Positions 27,696 through 39,192 of a stretch of 64,000 bases of DNA are shown here, piece after piece. Origin of the DNA: an uncultured Granulosicoccaceae bacterium. GTDB taxonomy: Bacteria > Pseudomonadota > Gammaproteobacteria > Granulosicoccales > Granulosicoccaceae. The position numbers were made by a program, and so were the translations under genes. Position 1 is the first letter of the stretch. Each line of letters opens with the position of its first letter. The DNA is taken from NCBI GenBank assembly GCA_937930305.1, contig CALGLE010000003.1:146883-210882 (forward strand), in the 5' to 3' direction. Below the pieces are notes generated by a model that saw only the letters and a program-made list of their open reading frames with translations, was not told the DNA's origin and did no database searches.

Positions 27696-29186
27696 TTAGT
27701 ATTTAGGAATGCTGATGTGTTGAACAAGGTTTTCTACCGATGCATGCATGACGTTCGCCAGCAGATCAGGCCATAAACCCAACAACAGTACGAAAAACGC
27801 CAAAGCGGCCAACATCCAAAATTCTCGGGATGTGACGTCAGTGAGAGCGGCAACGTTGTCGTTGGCCACTTCCCCAAACAAGACGCGCTTCACCATCCAT
27901 AAGGTGTAGGCCGCCCCTAAGATTAAGGTCATCGCTCCTAAGAACGCTAACCAGAAATTGGCTTTAAAGCTGGCGAGAATCACCATGAATTCACCCACGA
28001 ATCCTGATGTGCCTGGCAAACCCGCATTGGCCATGGCGAAGAACACCATGAACGCACCAAACTTCGGCATTACATTCATCACACCACCGTAGTCAGCGAT
28101 TTCTCGCGTGTGCATCCGATCGTAGATGACACCCACACATAGGAACATGGCAGCGGAGATAAAACCGTGCGACACCATTTGCATCATGGCCCCTTCAAGG
28201 CCAAGGGCCGCACCGTCCACATCTCCTTTACCGATCAACATGAACGCGATGAAGGTACCCAAGGTGACAAAACCCATGTGCGAGATGGATGAATAAGCGA
28301 TGAGCTTTTTCATGTCTTGCTGCGCCAAGGCGACAAAACCGATGTACACCACAGCCACCAATGAAATAGCAATCATGTAACCGCCCAGTTCGCCACTGGC
28401 GTCGGGCACGATGGGTAAGCTAAAACGCAAGAACCCGTAGCCACCCATTTTCAACATGATCGCGGCCAGTACTGCCGAACCTGCAGTTGGTGCTTCCACG
28501 TGCGCATCCGGCAACCACGTGTGCACAGGCCACATCGGAATTTTCACGGCAAAGGCTGCAAAGAAGGCTAAGAAAATCCAAAATTGTTGCCGCGCACCCA
28601 GCTCTAGCGTGTGCATGCCCAGGATGCTGAACGAGTCCCCTACCCGGTACAAATAAATGAGTGCGACCAACATGAACACCGACCCTAAGAAGGTGTACAA
28701 GAAAAACTTAATGGTGGCGTAGACGCGCCTGGGCCCGCCCCAGATACCGATGATTAAGAACATCGGAATGAGCGTGGCTTCAAAAAAGATGTAAAACAAA
28801 ATTGCATCCAGTGCCGAGAAGACACCGACCATCAAACCCGTCATCACTTGAAACGCACCCAAGTACAGCGCGATTCGATCTTTGATGACTTCCCAAGCGG
28901 AGATAACCACGATGATGTTGATTAAGGTGGTTAACACAATTAACGGCATGGAGATGCCATCCACACCCAGCGAGTAGTTCACATCAAACGCTGGCAGCCA
29001 AGCAATCGATTCACGAAATTGCATCTCGGCGGTGGTGGTATCAAAACCAAACCACAGCCCAAGGCTGATTAAAAACGTTAGCACAGCCACGCCTAAGGCG
29101 GCTGGCCTGGCGAACGCATTGCCTAGTGCAATGATCACTAGACCGGCCAAAATGGGAAGCCAAATTGTCAGACTCAGTATGGGCAT
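27696..29186 (-). CDS. nuoM: NADH-quinone oxidoreductase subunit M
   Basis: The 496-residue antiporter-like subunit shows SLGVDGISMPLIVLTTLINI near residue 72, then ILFYIFFEATLIPMFLIIGI with the key Glu, AVKIPMWPVHTWLPDAHVEA with the helix-7 Lys, and MKKLIAYSSISHMGFVTLG. It pumps protons in the distal arm of complex I. It lies between nuoL (49 bp gap) and nuoN. Confidence 0.98.
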   Translation of the reverse strand: MPILSLTIWLPILAGLVIIALGNAFARPAALGVAVLTFLISLGLWFGFDTTTAEMQFRESIAWLPAFDVNYSLGVDGISMPLIVLTTLINIIVVISAWEVIKDRIALYLGAFQVMTGLMVGVFSALDAILFYIFFEATLIPMFLIIGIWGGPRRVYATIKFFLYTFLGSVFMLVALIYLYRVGDSFSILGMHTLELGARQQFWIFLAFFAAFAVKIPMWPVHTWLPDAHVEAPTAGSAVLAAIMLKMGGYGFLRFSLPIVPDASGELGGYMIAISLVAVVYIGFVALAQQDMKKLIAYSSISHMGFVTLGTFIAFMLIGKGDVDGAALGLEGAMMQMVSHGFISAAMFLCVGVIYDRMHTREIADYGGVMNVMPKFGAFMVFFAMANAGLPGTSGFVGEFMVILASFKANFWLAFLGAMTLILGAAYTLWMVKRVLFGEVANDNVAALTDVTSREFWMLAALAFFVLLLGLWPDLLANVMHASVENLVQHISIPKY

Positions 29187-29235
29187 GCAGTCTTCACTCG
29201 TGACGTCAATAGGGATCGAAGGCGATAACGCACGA

Positions 29236-31191
29236 TCAAATTAAGAAGAAAAACACAGTCATCAGCGCCAACAGGCCGATGATCATGGCGAACGCGTAGT
29301 GATACAGATATCCCGTCTGCGCACCTCGAGCCAAACTTGAAAACAAACCGACGCTCTTGGCCGATCCATTAACCAAAGCCCCATCAATGATGGCTTGATC
29401 CCCCACTTTCCAAAGCATGCGCCCTAAGGACACACTGCCCACCGCAAACACCGCTTGGTTGAAATCGTCAAAGCCGTACTTGTTGTCCAGGATGCGTCGC
29501 AAGAAACCCAATTTTTGATCGAGCATGGCAGGAATACTGGGTGCCACCATGTAGAACACATAGGCCGTTGCCACACCGGCCATCGCCAACCAGAACGGAA
29601 TGGTTTGTACCGCGTGCAATCCGAATGAAATAGGCCCATGGAAATGTTCTTTCACCGCTGCCAAGGTGTCGTGCTCTGGCAATACGGATATCACACCGTT
29701 GAAATAATCCCCCAACGGCATACTGCTCACCGTTAATGCCCCAATCAGCACCGACGGCACAGCGAGTGCGATCAAGGGCCAAGTGACAACCTTAGGCGAT
29801 TCATGCAAATGATCGCGCGTGTGATCATCAAAGCGTTCTTCACCGTGGAACACAAGAAAGAACAATCGGAACGAGTAGAACGCGGTAACAAACACACCTA
29901 AAAGCACCGCCCAATAAGCGATGCCCGCACCGGGAATGTTAGAGGCGTGTACCGCTTCAATGATCAGATCTTTTGAGTAAAAGCCGGATAAGAATGGAAA
30001 GCCAATCAGGGCAAGTGACCCGATGAGGGACGTCCAATAAGTGATGGGCATGTATTTTTTCAAGCCGCCCATTTTGCGGATGTCTTGCTCATGGTGCATG
30101 CCCATGATCACAGAACCTGCGGCCAGAAATAACAAGGCTTTAAAAAACGCGTGCGTCATTAAGTGAAACACCGCCGCGCTGTAGGCCGACACACCCAATG
30201 CCACCGTCATGTAACCGAGTTGCGACAGGGTTGAGTAAGCCACGACCCGTTTGATGTCGTTTTGCACGATGCCAATCAAGCCCATGAAGAAGGCTGTGAT
30301 GGCACCAATAATCAGGATGAAACTCAACGCCGTTTCGGATAACTCGAACAGCGGTGACATGCGCGCCACCATAAAGATGCCGGCGGTTACCATGGTTGCC
30401 GCGTGAATCAGAGCCGATATGGGCGTGGGCCCTTCCATCGAATCGGGCAGCCAAACATGCAACGGCACCTGAGCAGACTTACCCATGGCGCCGATGAACA
30501 GCAAGATGCACATCACCGACATGACGCTCCATTCAGCGCTGCCAAAGATATTCATGGTTTGCCCAACTAAGGATGGGGCCGCTGCAAACACATCTTCATA
30601 GGCGAGGCTGTTGGTGTATAGAACCACAGCTCCAATGCCCAGTAAGAACCCAAAGTCACCCACACGGTTCACCAGGAACGCTTTCATGTTGGCAAACACG
30701 GCGGTCTCTTTTTTAAACCAGAACCCGATTAGCAGGTACGACACCAAACCCACCGCTTCCCAACCGAAGAATAACTGCAGGAAGTTGTTCGACATCACCA
30801 GCATTAACATCGAAAAGGTGAACAAGGAGATGTAACTGAAGAAGCGCTGATAGCCAGGATCTTCTTCCATATAACCGATGGTGTAGATGTGAACCATAAG
30901 TGATACAAACGTCACCACCAACATCATCATGACGGTCAGATTGTCGACCAGAAAGCCGATTTCAAAACGCAAATTACCACTGACCATCCAGACATACAGG
31001 GTTTCGTTGAAGGGCTCAGCCCCACCGACAACCACTTTAAAAAACGCAACCACCGACAGCAAGAAGGCGATCGCAACGCCTGCGATGGTGGCCCGATGCG
31101 AATTGACTCGACCCAACTTGTGCCCAAACAGCCCAGCGGCAATCGCTGCCACTAAGGGGGCCAGCGGGATAAGCGTATAAATTAATTTCAT
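29236..31191 (-). CDS. nuoL: NADH-quinone oxidoreductase subunit L
   Basis: At 651 residues this is the largest antiporter-like subunit, carrying the long lateral helix near its C-terminus. Markers are FLQLFFGWEAVGLVSYLLIG with the conserved Glu, AMGKSAQVPLHVWLPDSMEG with the helix-7 Lys, and DIKRVVAYSTLSQLGYMTVA. The C-terminal region after about residue 500 holds the piston-like helix and last membrane span. It starts 6 bp after nuoK. Confidence 0.98.
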   Translation of the reverse strand: MKLIYTLIPLAPLVAAIAAGLFGHKLGRVNSHRATIAGVAIAFLLSVVAFFKVVVGGAEPFNETLYVWMVSGNLRFEIGFLVDNLTVMMMLVVTFVSLMVHIYTIGYMEEDPGYQRFFSYISLFTFSMLMLVMSNNFLQLFFGWEAVGLVSYLLIGFWFKKETAVFANMKAFLVNRVGDFGFLLGIGAVVLYTNSLAYEDVFAAAPSLVGQTMNIFGSAEWSVMSVMCILLFIGAMGKSAQVPLHVWLPDSMEGPTPISALIHAATMVTAGIFMVARMSPLFELSETALSFILIIGAITAFFMGLIGIVQNDIKRVVAYSTLSQLGYMTVALGVSAYSAAVFHLMTHAFFKALLFLAAGSVIMGMHHEQDIRKMGGLKKYMPITYWTSLIGSLALIGFPFLSGFYSKDLIIEAVHASNIPGAGIAYWAVLLGVFVTAFYSFRLFFLVFHGEERFDDHTRDHLHESPKVVTWPLIALAVPSVLIGALTVSSMPLGDYFNGVISVLPEHDTLAAVKEHFHGPISFGLHAVQTIPFWLAMAGVATAYVFYMVAPSIPAMLDQKLGFLRRILDNKYGFDDFNQAVFAVGSVSLGRMLWKVGDQAIIDGALVNGSAKSVGLFSSLARGAQTGYLYHYAFAMIIGLLALMTVFFFLI

Positions 31192-31197
31192 CGCAGC

Positions 31198-31503
31198 CTA
31201 ACCCTTCAGTGTGTCGAGATCAGCCACGTTAATGGTTGATCGGTTACGGAAGAGCACCACCAAAATCGCTAAACCTATGGCCGCTTCTGCTGCCGCCACC
31301 GTCAAGATGAAGAAAACGAACACTTGGCCCGAACCCTCTTCTAGAAAACGACTGAAGGCAACGAAATTCATGTTGACCGATAACAGCATCAATTCAATCG
31401 ACATCAATAAAATGATGACGTTTTTTCGATTTAAGAAAATGCCCACCATCGACAAGCAAAACAAGATGGCACCCAACGTTAAATAATGAGGCAGTGTAAG
31501 CAT
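31198..31503 (-). CDS. nuoK: NADH-quinone oxidoreductase subunit K
   Basis: The 101-residue, three-helix subunit has [20 protein letters not shown] with the conserved Glu of helix 2, and [20 protein letters not shown] with the second membrane Glu, both part of the proton path. It lies 8 bp after nuoJ and 6 bp before nuoL. Confidence 0.98.
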   Translation of the reverse strand: MLTLPHYLTLGAILFCLSMVGIFLNRKNVIILLMSIELMLLSVNMNFVAFSRFLEEGSGQVFVFFILTVAAAEAAIGLAILVVLFRNRSTINVADLDTLKG

Positions 31504-31511
31504 GATATTCC

Positions 31512-32114
31512 TCAGCGCTTCTCGGTTGGCATTTGCACAATGCGCAAGCGATCCGACTTTTTAACATCCACTTGCTGATGCGGCTTTTGGTATTTGGTTT
31601 CTGGTCGGCGGCGCATGGTCAAGGCAATGGCGGCCACGATGGCAACCAATAAAATGACGGCAGCCACTTCAAACTGAAACAAGAACTTGTCGTACAGCAA
31701 CCGGCCCAACTCTTGGGTGTTGCTGTAGTCGGCAGCAGATGCCGCGGGTATGGGGTAGTTTTCACTTCTGAAGTAACGTTCCGTGATTAAGAAGGCCATT
31801 TCGATAAACATGAGCAAACCGACCGCTGCCCCCCAAGGCAAGTACTTAACAAAGCCTTCACGCAGCGGCTCAACGTTCACATCCAACATCATCACCACGA
31901 ATAAGAACAACACCATCACGGCCCCGACGTACACCAACACTAAGGTGATGGCCAAGAATTCTGCTTCCAGCAACATCCATATGCAGGCGGTGCTGAAAAA
32001 CGTTAGCACCAAGAACATGGCGGCGTGCACGGGGTTTCGTACCGTAATAACGCAAGCCGCACCGAACACGGTGATGGCTGCGAATACGTAGAACAAGAAC
32101 AGTTCAAAACTCAT
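31512..32114 (-). CDS. nuoJ: NADH-quinone oxidoreductase subunit J
   Basis: The 200-residue membrane subunit begins [20 protein letters not shown] and has [20 protein letters not shown] and [20 protein letters not shown], the family's conserved helices 2 and 3, the latter with the pi-bulge region. The ATG at 32114 is chosen because the homologous protein starts there and AGGGGG sits just upstream; the frame stays open further upstream across nuoI, which is spurious. It begins 28 bp after the nuoI stop. Confidence 0.97.
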   Translation of the reverse strand: MSFELFLFYVFAAITVFGAACVITVRNPVHAAMFLVLTFFSTACIWMLLEAEFLAITLVLVYVGAVMVLFLFVVMMLDVNVEPLREGFVKYLPWGAAVGLLMFIEMAFLITERYFRSENYPIPAASAADYSNTQELGRLLYDKFLFQFEVAAVILLVAIVAAIALTMRRRPETKYQKPHQQVDVKKSDRLRIVQMPTEKR

Positions 32115-32142
32115 AAAATTAAGCCCCCTCGTCTGCCAGCGC

Positions 32143-32634
32143 TTAACGGAACGCCGAATCAGCAGCTCGATCAGCTGCGATTTGCGTTTCGTATTTATCG
32201 CCAATGGCGAGTAGCTTATCTTTCGTCATGATTTGTTCGCCGCGGTTTTCAAAGTGATACTCAAAAATGCGAGTCTCAACGATGGAATCCACCGGGCACG
32301 CTTCTTCACAGAAGCCACAAAAAATGCATTTGAATAAATCGATGTCGTAACGTGTGGTGCGACGCGTACCGTCTTCACGTTGCTCTGAATCGATGGTAAT
32401 AGCTAAGGCCGGGCACACCGCCTCACACAACTTACAAGCAATGCAGCGCTCTTCACCATTGGGGTAACGACGCAAGGCATGCAGGCCGCGAAAACGATGC
32501 GACTGTGGCGTCTTCTCTTCTGGATACTGAATGGTGATGCCTGGGGAAATGAAGTAGCGCCCCGTTAAGCTCATGCCTTTCAGTAGCTCCCACAAAGTGA
32601 GGCTTTTTACGTATTTAGACAGTTGTGACGTCAT
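32143..32634 (-). CDS. nuoI: NADH-quinone oxidoreductase subunit I
   Basis: NuoI carries clusters N6a and N6b of the peripheral arm. Two classic 2[4Fe-4S] motifs are present, [16 protein letters not shown] and [16 protein letters not shown], within 163 residues. The N-terminal amphipathic part ([18 protein letters not shown]) contacts the membrane arm. It lies 7 bp after nuoH. Confidence 0.98.
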   Translation of the reverse strand: MTSQLSKYVKSLTLWELLKGMSLTGRYFISPGITIQYPEEKTPQSHRFRGLHALRRYPNGEERCIACKLCEAVCPALAITIDSEQREDGTRRTTRYDIDLFKCIFCGFCEEACPVDSIVETRIFEYHFENRGEQIMTKDKLLAIGDKYETQIAADRAADSAFR

Positions 32635-32641
32635 ACGAATA

Positions 32642-33661
32642 TCAACCTGTCACACCGGAACGGATGTCAAACCACGGCCCGATGTCGAAGTAAATGGCGA
32701 AACCGACCACCGCGATCCATACAATGGTGATCGGAATAAAAACCTTCCAACCCAAGCGCATGATTTGATCATAACGGTAGCGAGGAAAGGTGGCGCGAAA
32801 CCATAAGAAGAAAAACAGCATCAAGGAGGTTTTTATAAAGAACCAGTGGATACCGTCAGGAATGAAAGAAACCGGTGATAGCCAACCGCCTAAGAACATC
32901 ACAACGGCTAAAACCGAAATCATGATCATGTTGGCGTATTCGGCGAGGAAGAAAACCGCGAAAGCCATGCCCGAGTAATCGACGTGGAAACCGGCCACGA
33001 TTTCCGATTCCCCTTCGGCCACATCAAAGGGCGCGCGATTGGTTTCTGCCACACCCGATATGAAATACACGATGGCCAGCGGGAACAAAGGAATGAGGAA
33101 CCAGTGGAAAATCCCACCCTCTTGCGCGCGAACGATGTCGCCTAAGTTCAAACTACCCGCCACCATTAACACGCCCACAAGTGCAAAACTCATGGCAATC
33201 TCGTACGACACAATTTGAGCGGCCGAGCGCATTGCACCCAGAAACGCATACTTAGAATTCGATGCCCAACCCGCAATGATAACGCCGTAAACACCAATGG
33301 AAGTCATGGCCAGCACATACAACAGGCCTGCATTCACATCAGCCAACACCAGGTCGCCGGTAAAGGGAATGACCGCCCAAGCGGCAAACGCTGGAGCCAG
33401 CGACAAAACCGGTGCGGTTAAAAATAAGAAACGCGACGCATTGGTTGGAACAATGACTTCTTTGGTTAGCAGCTTGAATAGATCCGCAAACGGTTGCCCA
33501 AGCCCTTTCCAGCCCACACGGTTTGGACCGATGCGCACTTGCATTGAACCAATGACTTTGCGTTCAGCAAGCGTTAAATAAGCTACTGATATCAGTAGCG
33601 GCAGAATAATCGCGACGATCTTTAAGACCGTCGTAATGAGCAGTATGAGTCCGTCGAGCAT
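32642..33661 (-). CDS. nuoH: NADH-quinone oxidoreductase subunit H
   Basis: The 339-residue subunit builds the quinone-binding entrance of complex I. Diagnostic segments are [20 protein letters not shown] (about 31-50), [20 protein letters not shown] and [20 protein letters not shown]. Its ATG shares one base with the nuoG stop (TGATG). Confidence 0.98.
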   Translation of the reverse strand: MLDGLILLITTVLKIVAIILPLLISVAYLTLAERKVIGSMQVRIGPNRVGWKGLGQPFADLFKLLTKEVIVPTNASRFLFLTAPVLSLAPAFAAWAVIPFTGDLVLADVNAGLLYVLAMTSIGVYGVIIAGWASNSKYAFLGAMRSAAQIVSYEIAMSFALVGVLMVAGSLNLGDIVRAQEGGIFHWFLIPLFPLAIVYFISGVAETNRAPFDVAEGESEIVAGFHVDYSGMAFAVFFLAEYANMIMISVLAVVMFLGGWLSPVSFIPDGIHWFFIKTSLMLFFFLWFRATFPRYRYDQIMRLGWKVFIPITIVWIAVVGFAIYFDIGPWFDIRSGVTG

Positions 33662-36012
33662 CAGGCTTTACTCACATCAATGGGGCCAAACAACTCACCC
33701 AATTCGGCCGTTTCAGGAAGCCCCGAAGGCACCCAAACACACCCTTCTGGTACGTTATTGTCCGCTTTTGCAGGCAAGGTTACTGCGGATCCGTTCTGAC
33801 GAACCAGCACACGATCACCATCACTTAATGATTGCTTAGACAATTCCACATCGGACATGGACGCAAACGCTTGTTTGCCATCGGCGGTTTTTTGCAGCGA
33901 TTGAGAGCGTCGCACAAGCGGATCTGTTGCGTAAATCGGAATTTCGCCAGCACGCACGAGTGCCGAACCTGCATCCCCTGCGTACTTCACCTTCGGCATG
34001 TTCGTCACGTTATTCAATTCAATGCTTGAACACGCGTCCGCCAGTTCGCGAGCAACTGCTTCTGGGCTGGTGTAACCAAAACCATCGAGTTCTAAACTTT
34101 CCGCTAAAACGCGAAACACTTTCCAGGCAGGACGTGCATCTCCGGGCGCTGGAACCGCACCGGAACTGGCCTGCCAAACACCGGCGGCATTCACGAAGGT
34201 GCCAAAGCTTTCTGCAAACGTGGCCAGCGGTAAAACAACATCCGCAGACGCTTTTAAAGAACCTGACAGGAACGAGCTTAACGCCACCACAGAGTCTGCT
34301 TTTGCTAACGCTTGAGTGGCATGAGCAGGGTTCGCTGCATCAAATTCCACTTCAGCACCCACTAACAAAAAGTGCTTCATGCCAGCTTCTAACATTTCAC
34401 CGGCATTTTTGCCGGCGGTGCCGGCCGATTTGCCGCCGGGCTCTCGGTGTGGCAGCACGCCGGCTAACCAAGCACCGGCCGTGTTCGCACGTTCGGGCAA
34501 TAAACTTAATGTGGCATCACAGGCTTTCGCCAATGCAATGGATAGCGACAACAATTGGCTGTAAGCGGGGTGTTGAACAGCGATGTTACCGAGCATCACC
34601 GCGGTGCGATCGCCGTCTTTCAACGCAGCCGCAATGCGTTGATGGTAATCAGCAGGCTTGATCGGTGGCGCATCACTTAAGCCAGACACGTCGGCACCGG
34701 CTGCCAAGCAAACACCCAAAAGTTCGGCCACCATGTTGTCGTAGCGTGTTGCGATGTTATCGGCTGCGTCAAAATGTAAGGGAAAGTGCTTGGGGTTAAT
34801 GAAATTAATCGACGCCCCGTTTAAGGCCGATTTACGTAAGCGCAGCGCAGCAATCGGTTGGTCTTTACGAATGTTTGAACCAACCAATAAAGCCGCATCC
34901 ATGGTTTCTAAATCCGGTAACTGCATACCCAGCCAAGGCATAATGGGCGCTGATTCGTCGGCCGTAAAATCACTTTGGCCTAAGCGGTGATCAATGTGGG
35001 CGGTGCCCAAGCCGCGAGCCAGTTTTTGCGTTAAGTACAATTCTTCAACGGGTAAAGAGGCAGACGCCAGTACGCCTAAGTCACTGCCCGCCGCTTTCAA
35101 TGCGGAAGCGGCCGCGTCCAATGCGGTTGGCCAATCACAGGCCTCCAATTCACCGGCATCGTTTCGAACCATTGGGGAGGTGATGCGATCTTCACTGCGC
35201 AAGCCCTGATAACTAAATCGATCTCGGTCACTGATCCACACTTCATTAATGGCTTCGTTGTCTCGCGGTATCACGCGATTCACGCGGTCCCCATCCAGAT
35301 GCACAAACGTATTCGCGCCCACCGAATCGTGCGGTGAAATGGATGGGGTTTGATTCAATTCCCAAGAGCGTGCGGTGTAGCGTGATGGACGAGCGGTTAA
35401 GGCGCCGACAGGACAAATATCAATCACGTTGCCAGATACTTCCGATACCACCGATTTTTCGATGTAGGTGCCGATGCGAACGTTCTCACCGCGACCTGTC
35501 GCACCGAGTTCTCGGATGCCCGCAATCTCTTCACCAAATCGAACGCAGCGTGTGCAATGAATGCAACGCGTCATTTCAGTGGCAATCAATGGACCGATGT
35601 ATTTGTCCATGACCACGCGTTTGCCCTCGGTGTATTGCGAGGCACTGCCGCCATAGCCCATGGCCACATCTTGCAACTCACACTCACCACCTTGATCGCA
35701 AATGGGGCAATCCAAGGGGTGGTTAATGAGCAAAAATTCCATTGTGCCTTTTTGCGCATCGCGCGCTAACTTTGACTTGGTGTGCACAACCATGTCAGGC
35801 ATAACCGGTGTGGCACAGGCAGGCAAGGGTTTGGGCGCTTTCTCAACTTCCACCAAACACATGCGGCAATTGGCGGCCACAGAAAGTTTCTTGTGGTAAC
35901 AGAAACGCGGCACATCAACGCCCGCTGCATCTGTGACTTCAATCAACATCTGACCGCGCTTTGCCGTCAGGGGTTGACCGTCAACCGTAATCGAAATGTC
36001 GTCGTCGCTCAT
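33661..36012 (-). CDS. nuoG: NADH-quinone oxidoreductase subunit G
   Basis: The 783-residue peripheral-arm subunit carries N1b, N4 and N5. N-terminal Cys sets are [29 protein letters not shown] and [19 protein letters not shown], followed by a molybdopterin-oxidoreductase-like domain ([20 protein letters not shown]) that binds no molybdenum in complex I. The C-terminal half is Ala-rich and moderately divergent. Start at 36012, 31 bp after nuoF. Confidence 0.97.
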   Translation of the reverse strand: MSDDDISITVDGQPLTAKRGQMLIEVTDAAGVDVPRFCYHKKLSVAANCRMCLVEVEKAPKPLPACATPVMPDMVVHTKSKLARDAQKGTMEFLLINHPLDCPICDQGGECELQDVAMGYGGSASQYTEGKRVVMDKYIGPLIATEMTRCIHCTRCVRFGEEIAGIRELGATGRGENVRIGTYIEKSVVSEVSGNVIDICPVGALTARPSRYTARSWELNQTPSISPHDSVGANTFVHLDGDRVNRVIPRDNEAINEVWISDRDRFSYQGLRSEDRITSPMVRNDAGELEACDWPTALDAAASALKAAGSDLGVLASASLPVEELYLTQKLARGLGTAHIDHRLGQSDFTADESAPIMPWLGMQLPDLETMDAALLVGSNIRKDQPIAALRLRKSALNGASINFINPKHFPLHFDAADNIATRYDNMVAELLGVCLAAGADVSGLSDAPPIKPADYHQRIAAALKDGDRTAVMLGNIAVQHPAYSQLLSLSIALAKACDATLSLLPERANTAGAWLAGVLPHREPGGKSAGTAGKNAGEMLEAGMKHFLLVGAEVEFDAANPAHATQALAKADSVVALSSFLSGSLKASADVVLPLATFAESFGTFVNAAGVWQASSGAVPAPGDARPAWKVFRVLAESLELDGFGYTSPEAVARELADACSSIELNNVTNMPKVKYAGDAGSALVRAGEIPIYATDPLVRRSQSLQKTADGKQAFASMSDVELSKQSLSDGDRVLVRQNGSAVTLPAKADNNVPEGCVWVPSGLPETAELGELFGPIDVSKA

Positions 36013-36043
36013 AAGCTCAGTGTGTGTTCGGTTGAAGTTAGCG

Positions 36044-37345
36044 TTAAGCCACAGCGCCGAGGGTGTCGGTCACCATGCTGCGCTTGTGTTCAATGAAGTA
36101 CTCAAATTCGGGTCGGTAGTGCTTAATCATGCCTTGCACCGGCATCGCCGCAGCATCTCCCAAGGCGCAAATCGTGCGGCCCGCAATCTTACCGGCCACA
36201 TCTTCCAACTTATCGATATCTTCAGGTAAGCCTTCACCTTCAACAATGCGAGTGAGCATGCGGTATAACCAGCCCGTGCCCTCACGACAAGGCGTGCATT
36301 GGCCACAGCTTTCCGAATAATAAAATCGAGAGATTCGGCGCAACGCAGACACCATGCAAGTGGTTTCATTCATGACAATCACAGCGCCTGAACCCAACAT
36401 CGAACCCACAGTGCCAATGGAATCGTAGTCCATATTAACTTTCATCATTTGGTCGCCTGGTACCACGGGAACCGATGACCCACCGGGGATAACCGCTTTC
36501 AATGGAATACCGTCTTTCATGCCACCGGCTAATTCCAACAAGTCAGCGAATGGAGTGCCTAAACCAATTTCGAAATTTCCGGGAGCGGCAACATGACCCG
36601 ACATAGAAAAGCATTTCTGACCGCCGGCTTTTTCCACACCCATTTTGGCGAACCATTCCGGGCCGTTACGAATGATGGACGGCACCGATGCCACGCTTTC
36701 GGTGTTGTTAATGGTGGTGGGTTTGCCATAGAGCCCGTAGCCTGCTGGAAACGGAGGTTTAAATCGTGGCTGACCCTTCTTACCTTCTAACGATTCCAAC
36801 AACGCCGTCTCTTCACCGCAGATGTACGCACCGGCACCTAAGGTGCCGATGACATCTATGCTGATGTCAGAACCCAAAATGTTTTTGCCAACAAAACCCT
36901 GTTCATAGGCTTCTTTCAGCGCATGTTGGAAATTGCGATACACCTCATCCATGAATTCGCCGCGCATGTAGTTGTATGCCACGTTGGCGCGAATGGCGTA
37001 AGCGCCGATGACCATGCCCTCTACTAAAGCGTGCGGGTTAAATCGGATAAGATCGCGATCTTTACAGGTGCCTGGTTCTGACTCGTCCGAATTCACCACA
37101 AAATAACTTTGTGGGCTTTCTTTCGGCATGAAGCTCCACTTTAAACCGGTAGGAAACCCAGCCCCACCTCGGCCGCGTAAACCCGATGCTTTCACCAGCT
37201 CCACCACATCATCGGGCGACAATTTCTCATCAATGATTTTGCGCAGCGCTTCATAGCCGCCGACTTTCAAATAGTTGTCGTACGTCCACGGTTCATCGAA
37301 GTGTCGCGTGGTGTAACAAACCTGGTTTTGCAGAATCTCTGTCAT
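36044..37345 (-). CDS. nuoF: NADH-quinone oxidoreductase subunit F
   Basis: NuoF is the NADH- and FMN-binding entry subunit with cluster N3. Its 433 residues show the glycine-rich GLRGRGGAGFPTGLKWSFMP (about 54-73), the second FMN loop VVNSDESEPGTCKDRDL, GAGAYICGEETALLESLEG and the cluster motif SCGQCTPCREGTGW. Order nuoE-nuoF-nuoG is standard. Confidence 0.98.
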   Translation of the reverse strand: MTEILQNQVCYTTRHFDEPWTYDNYLKVGGYEALRKIIDEKLSPDDVVELVKASGLRGRGGAGFPTGLKWSFMPKESPQSYFVVNSDESEPGTCKDRDLIRFNPHALVEGMVIGAYAIRANVAYNYMRGEFMDEVYRNFQHALKEAYEQGFVGKNILGSDISIDVIGTLGAGAYICGEETALLESLEGKKGQPRFKPPFPAGYGLYGKPTTINNTESVASVPSIIRNGPEWFAKMGVEKAGGQKCFSMSGHVAAPGNFEIGLGTPFADLLELAGGMKDGIPLKAVIPGGSSVPVVPGDQMMKVNMDYDSIGTVGSMLGSGAVIVMNETTCMVSALRRISRFYYSESCGQCTPCREGTGWLYRMLTRIVEGEGLPEDIDKLEDVAGKIAGRTICALGDAAAMPVQGMIKHYRPEFEYFIEHKRSMVTDTLGAVA

Positions 37346-37371
37346 GGTCAGTGCCTTTACACAGGTCGCGC

Positions 37372-37911
37372 TTAATGATCGTGTGAGTGGTCGTCGAGAT
37401 TGTCGAGAATCTCGTCCACTTTTTCAGGGGTTAATTCGGTGTAGTACTTATGATCGACTTGCATCATCGGCCCACCCGAACAAGCCGCCAAACACTCTTC
37501 TTCCACCTTTAAATAAACCTTGCCATCGGGTGTGGACTCACCCAATTTAATACCGTATTTACTTTCCACGTGATTCACGATGGTGTCCGAACCCATCAAC
37601 ATGCAACTGATGTTGGTGCAAATCGCCACGCAATGTTTACCCACTGGTTTGGTTTCAAACATGGAATAGAAACTGGCCACTTCATACACAGCGATGGGGG
37701 GCATATCGAGCATGACCGCAACCGCATCCATCAGCTCGGTAGTTAAAAAGCCGTTGTTTTGATGTTGCGCCGCTTGCAAGGAACCCAACACCGCACTTTG
37801 TTTTTGGTCATCCGGAAAACGGCTTAACCAATCACGCACCTGCGCCATGGTGTGTTCGGTTAACACATCGGACGGTTCCGGTAAGACGACATCTGAAGGA
37901 AGTGTACTCAT
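37372..37911 (-). CDS. nuoE: NADH-quinone oxidoreductase subunit E
   Basis: The 179-residue thioredoxin-fold subunit carries the 2Fe-2S cluster N1a, bound by Cys in AICTNISCMLMG and ECLAACSGGPMMQVDHKYY. An N-terminal helical part (LSRFPDDQKQSAVLGSLQAA) precedes it. The gap to nuoF is 26 bp. The C-terminus is rich in Asp and His (DDHSHDH). Confidence 0.97.
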   Translation of the reverse strand: MSTLPSDVVLPEPSDVLTEHTMAQVRDWLSRFPDDQKQSAVLGSLQAAQHQNNGFLTTELMDAVAVMLDMPPIAVYEVASFYSMFETKPVGKHCVAICTNISCMLMGSDTIVNHVESKYGIKLGESTPDGKVYLKVEEECLAACSGGPMMQVDHKYYTELTPEKVDEILDNLDDHSHDH

Positions 37912-37938
37912 GAATTGCTCTGCTCGAATGCTTGCTCG

Positions 37939-39192
37939 TTACCGGTCCACTTCGCCGAATACGATGTCTTGCGTTCCAATGATCGCAACCACATCCGACA
38001 ACATGTGCCCGCGAGCCATCTCATCCATCGCCGCCATATGGGCAAACCCTGGCGCGCGTACTTTTAAGCGATAGGGCTTATTCGCACCATCCGAAATTAA
38101 GTAACACCCAAACTCACCCTTGGGGTGTTCCACCGCTGCGTAGGCTTCACCCACAGGCAAACAAAATCCTTCCGTGAACAGCTTAAAGTGATGAATCAAG
38201 GCTTCCATATCCCCTTTCATGTCCGCTCGTCGTGGTGGAGACACTTTATGATCTTCGGTTAATACCGGACCCGGATTCACACGCAACCATTCGATGCATT
38301 GTTCAACAATGCGGTTGGACTGACGCATCTCTTCAACGCGCACCAGGTATCGGTCGTAACAATCGCCGTTGGTACCGACGGGGATATCAAAATCCACTTT
38401 GTCGTACACCTCATAGGGCTGCTTTTTACGCAAATCCCACTCAATGCCACTGCCGCGCAGCATAGCGCCAGTAAAGCCTAACTGCAGAGCACGTTCTGGC
38501 GTAACCACACCAATGCCCACGGTACGTTGTTTCCAAATGCGGTTATCAGTAAGCAGGGTTTCGTACTCATCAATTAAGGCTGGAAAACGGTTACAAAAGT
38601 CTTCTAGAAAATCGAGCATGGAGCCATCGCGCGCTTCATTGAGTTTTGACGCATTGGCTTTACTGCGCCAGCGAGATTCTTCGTACTGCGGCATGGTGTC
38701 GGGTAAGTCCCTGGATACACCGCCGGGTCGGTAATAGGTGGCGTGCAGTCGTGCACCCGATACCGCCTCATAACAGTCCATCAAGTCTTCACGTTCACGG
38801 AAGCAGTACAAGAACATACTCATGGCGCCAACATCTAAACCGTGCGCGCCTAACCACATCAAGTGATTCAATATGCGAGTGATTTCATCAAACATCACGC
38901 GGATGTATTGGGCGCGCTCGGGCACTTCAACGCCTAATAATTTTTCAATGGCCAGCACATAGCCATGCTCATTCACCATGGTGGATACGTAATCCAACCG
39001 ATCCATGTAGCCAATGGTTTGGTTGTATGGCTTACTTTCAGCTAATTTTTCGGTACCGCGATGCAATAGACCAATGTGTGGGTCGGCTCGCTCCACCACT
39101 TCCCCATCCATTTCCAACACCAAGCGCAATACGCCGTGAGCGGCTGGATGTTGAGGACCGAAATTCAGTGTGTAGTTACGTATCTCAGGCAT
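37939..39192 (-). CDS. nuoD: NADH-quinone oxidoreductase subunit D
   Basis: The 49-kDa subunit forms the quinone site with NuoB. It starts [20 protein letters not shown], with the HPAAHG loop and its quinone-binding His, and contains [20 protein letters not shown] and a C-terminal [20 protein letters not shown] ending FGEVDR. I start at ATG 39192, matching homologues, rather than the longer open frame upstream. It overlaps the nuoC end by 8 bp. NuoC and NuoD are separate, not fused as in E. coli. Confidence 0.97.
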   Translation of the reverse strand: MPEIRNYTLNFGPQHPAAHGVLRLVLEMDGEVVERADPHIGLLHRGTEKLAESKPYNQTIGYMDRLDYVSTMVNEHGYVLAIEKLLGVEVPERAQYIRVMFDEITRILNHLMWLGAHGLDVGAMSMFLYCFREREDLMDCYEAVSGARLHATYYRPGGVSRDLPDTMPQYEESRWRSKANASKLNEARDGSMLDFLEDFCNRFPALIDEYETLLTDNRIWKQRTVGIGVVTPERALQLGFTGAMLRGSGIEWDLRKKQPYEVYDKVDFDIPVGTNGDCYDRYLVRVEEMRQSNRIVEQCIEWLRVNPGPVLTEDHKVSPPRRADMKGDMEALIHHFKLFTEGFCLPVGEAYAAVEHPKGEFGCYLISDGANKPYRLKVRAPGFAHMAAMDEMARGHMLSDVVAIIGTQDIVFGEVDR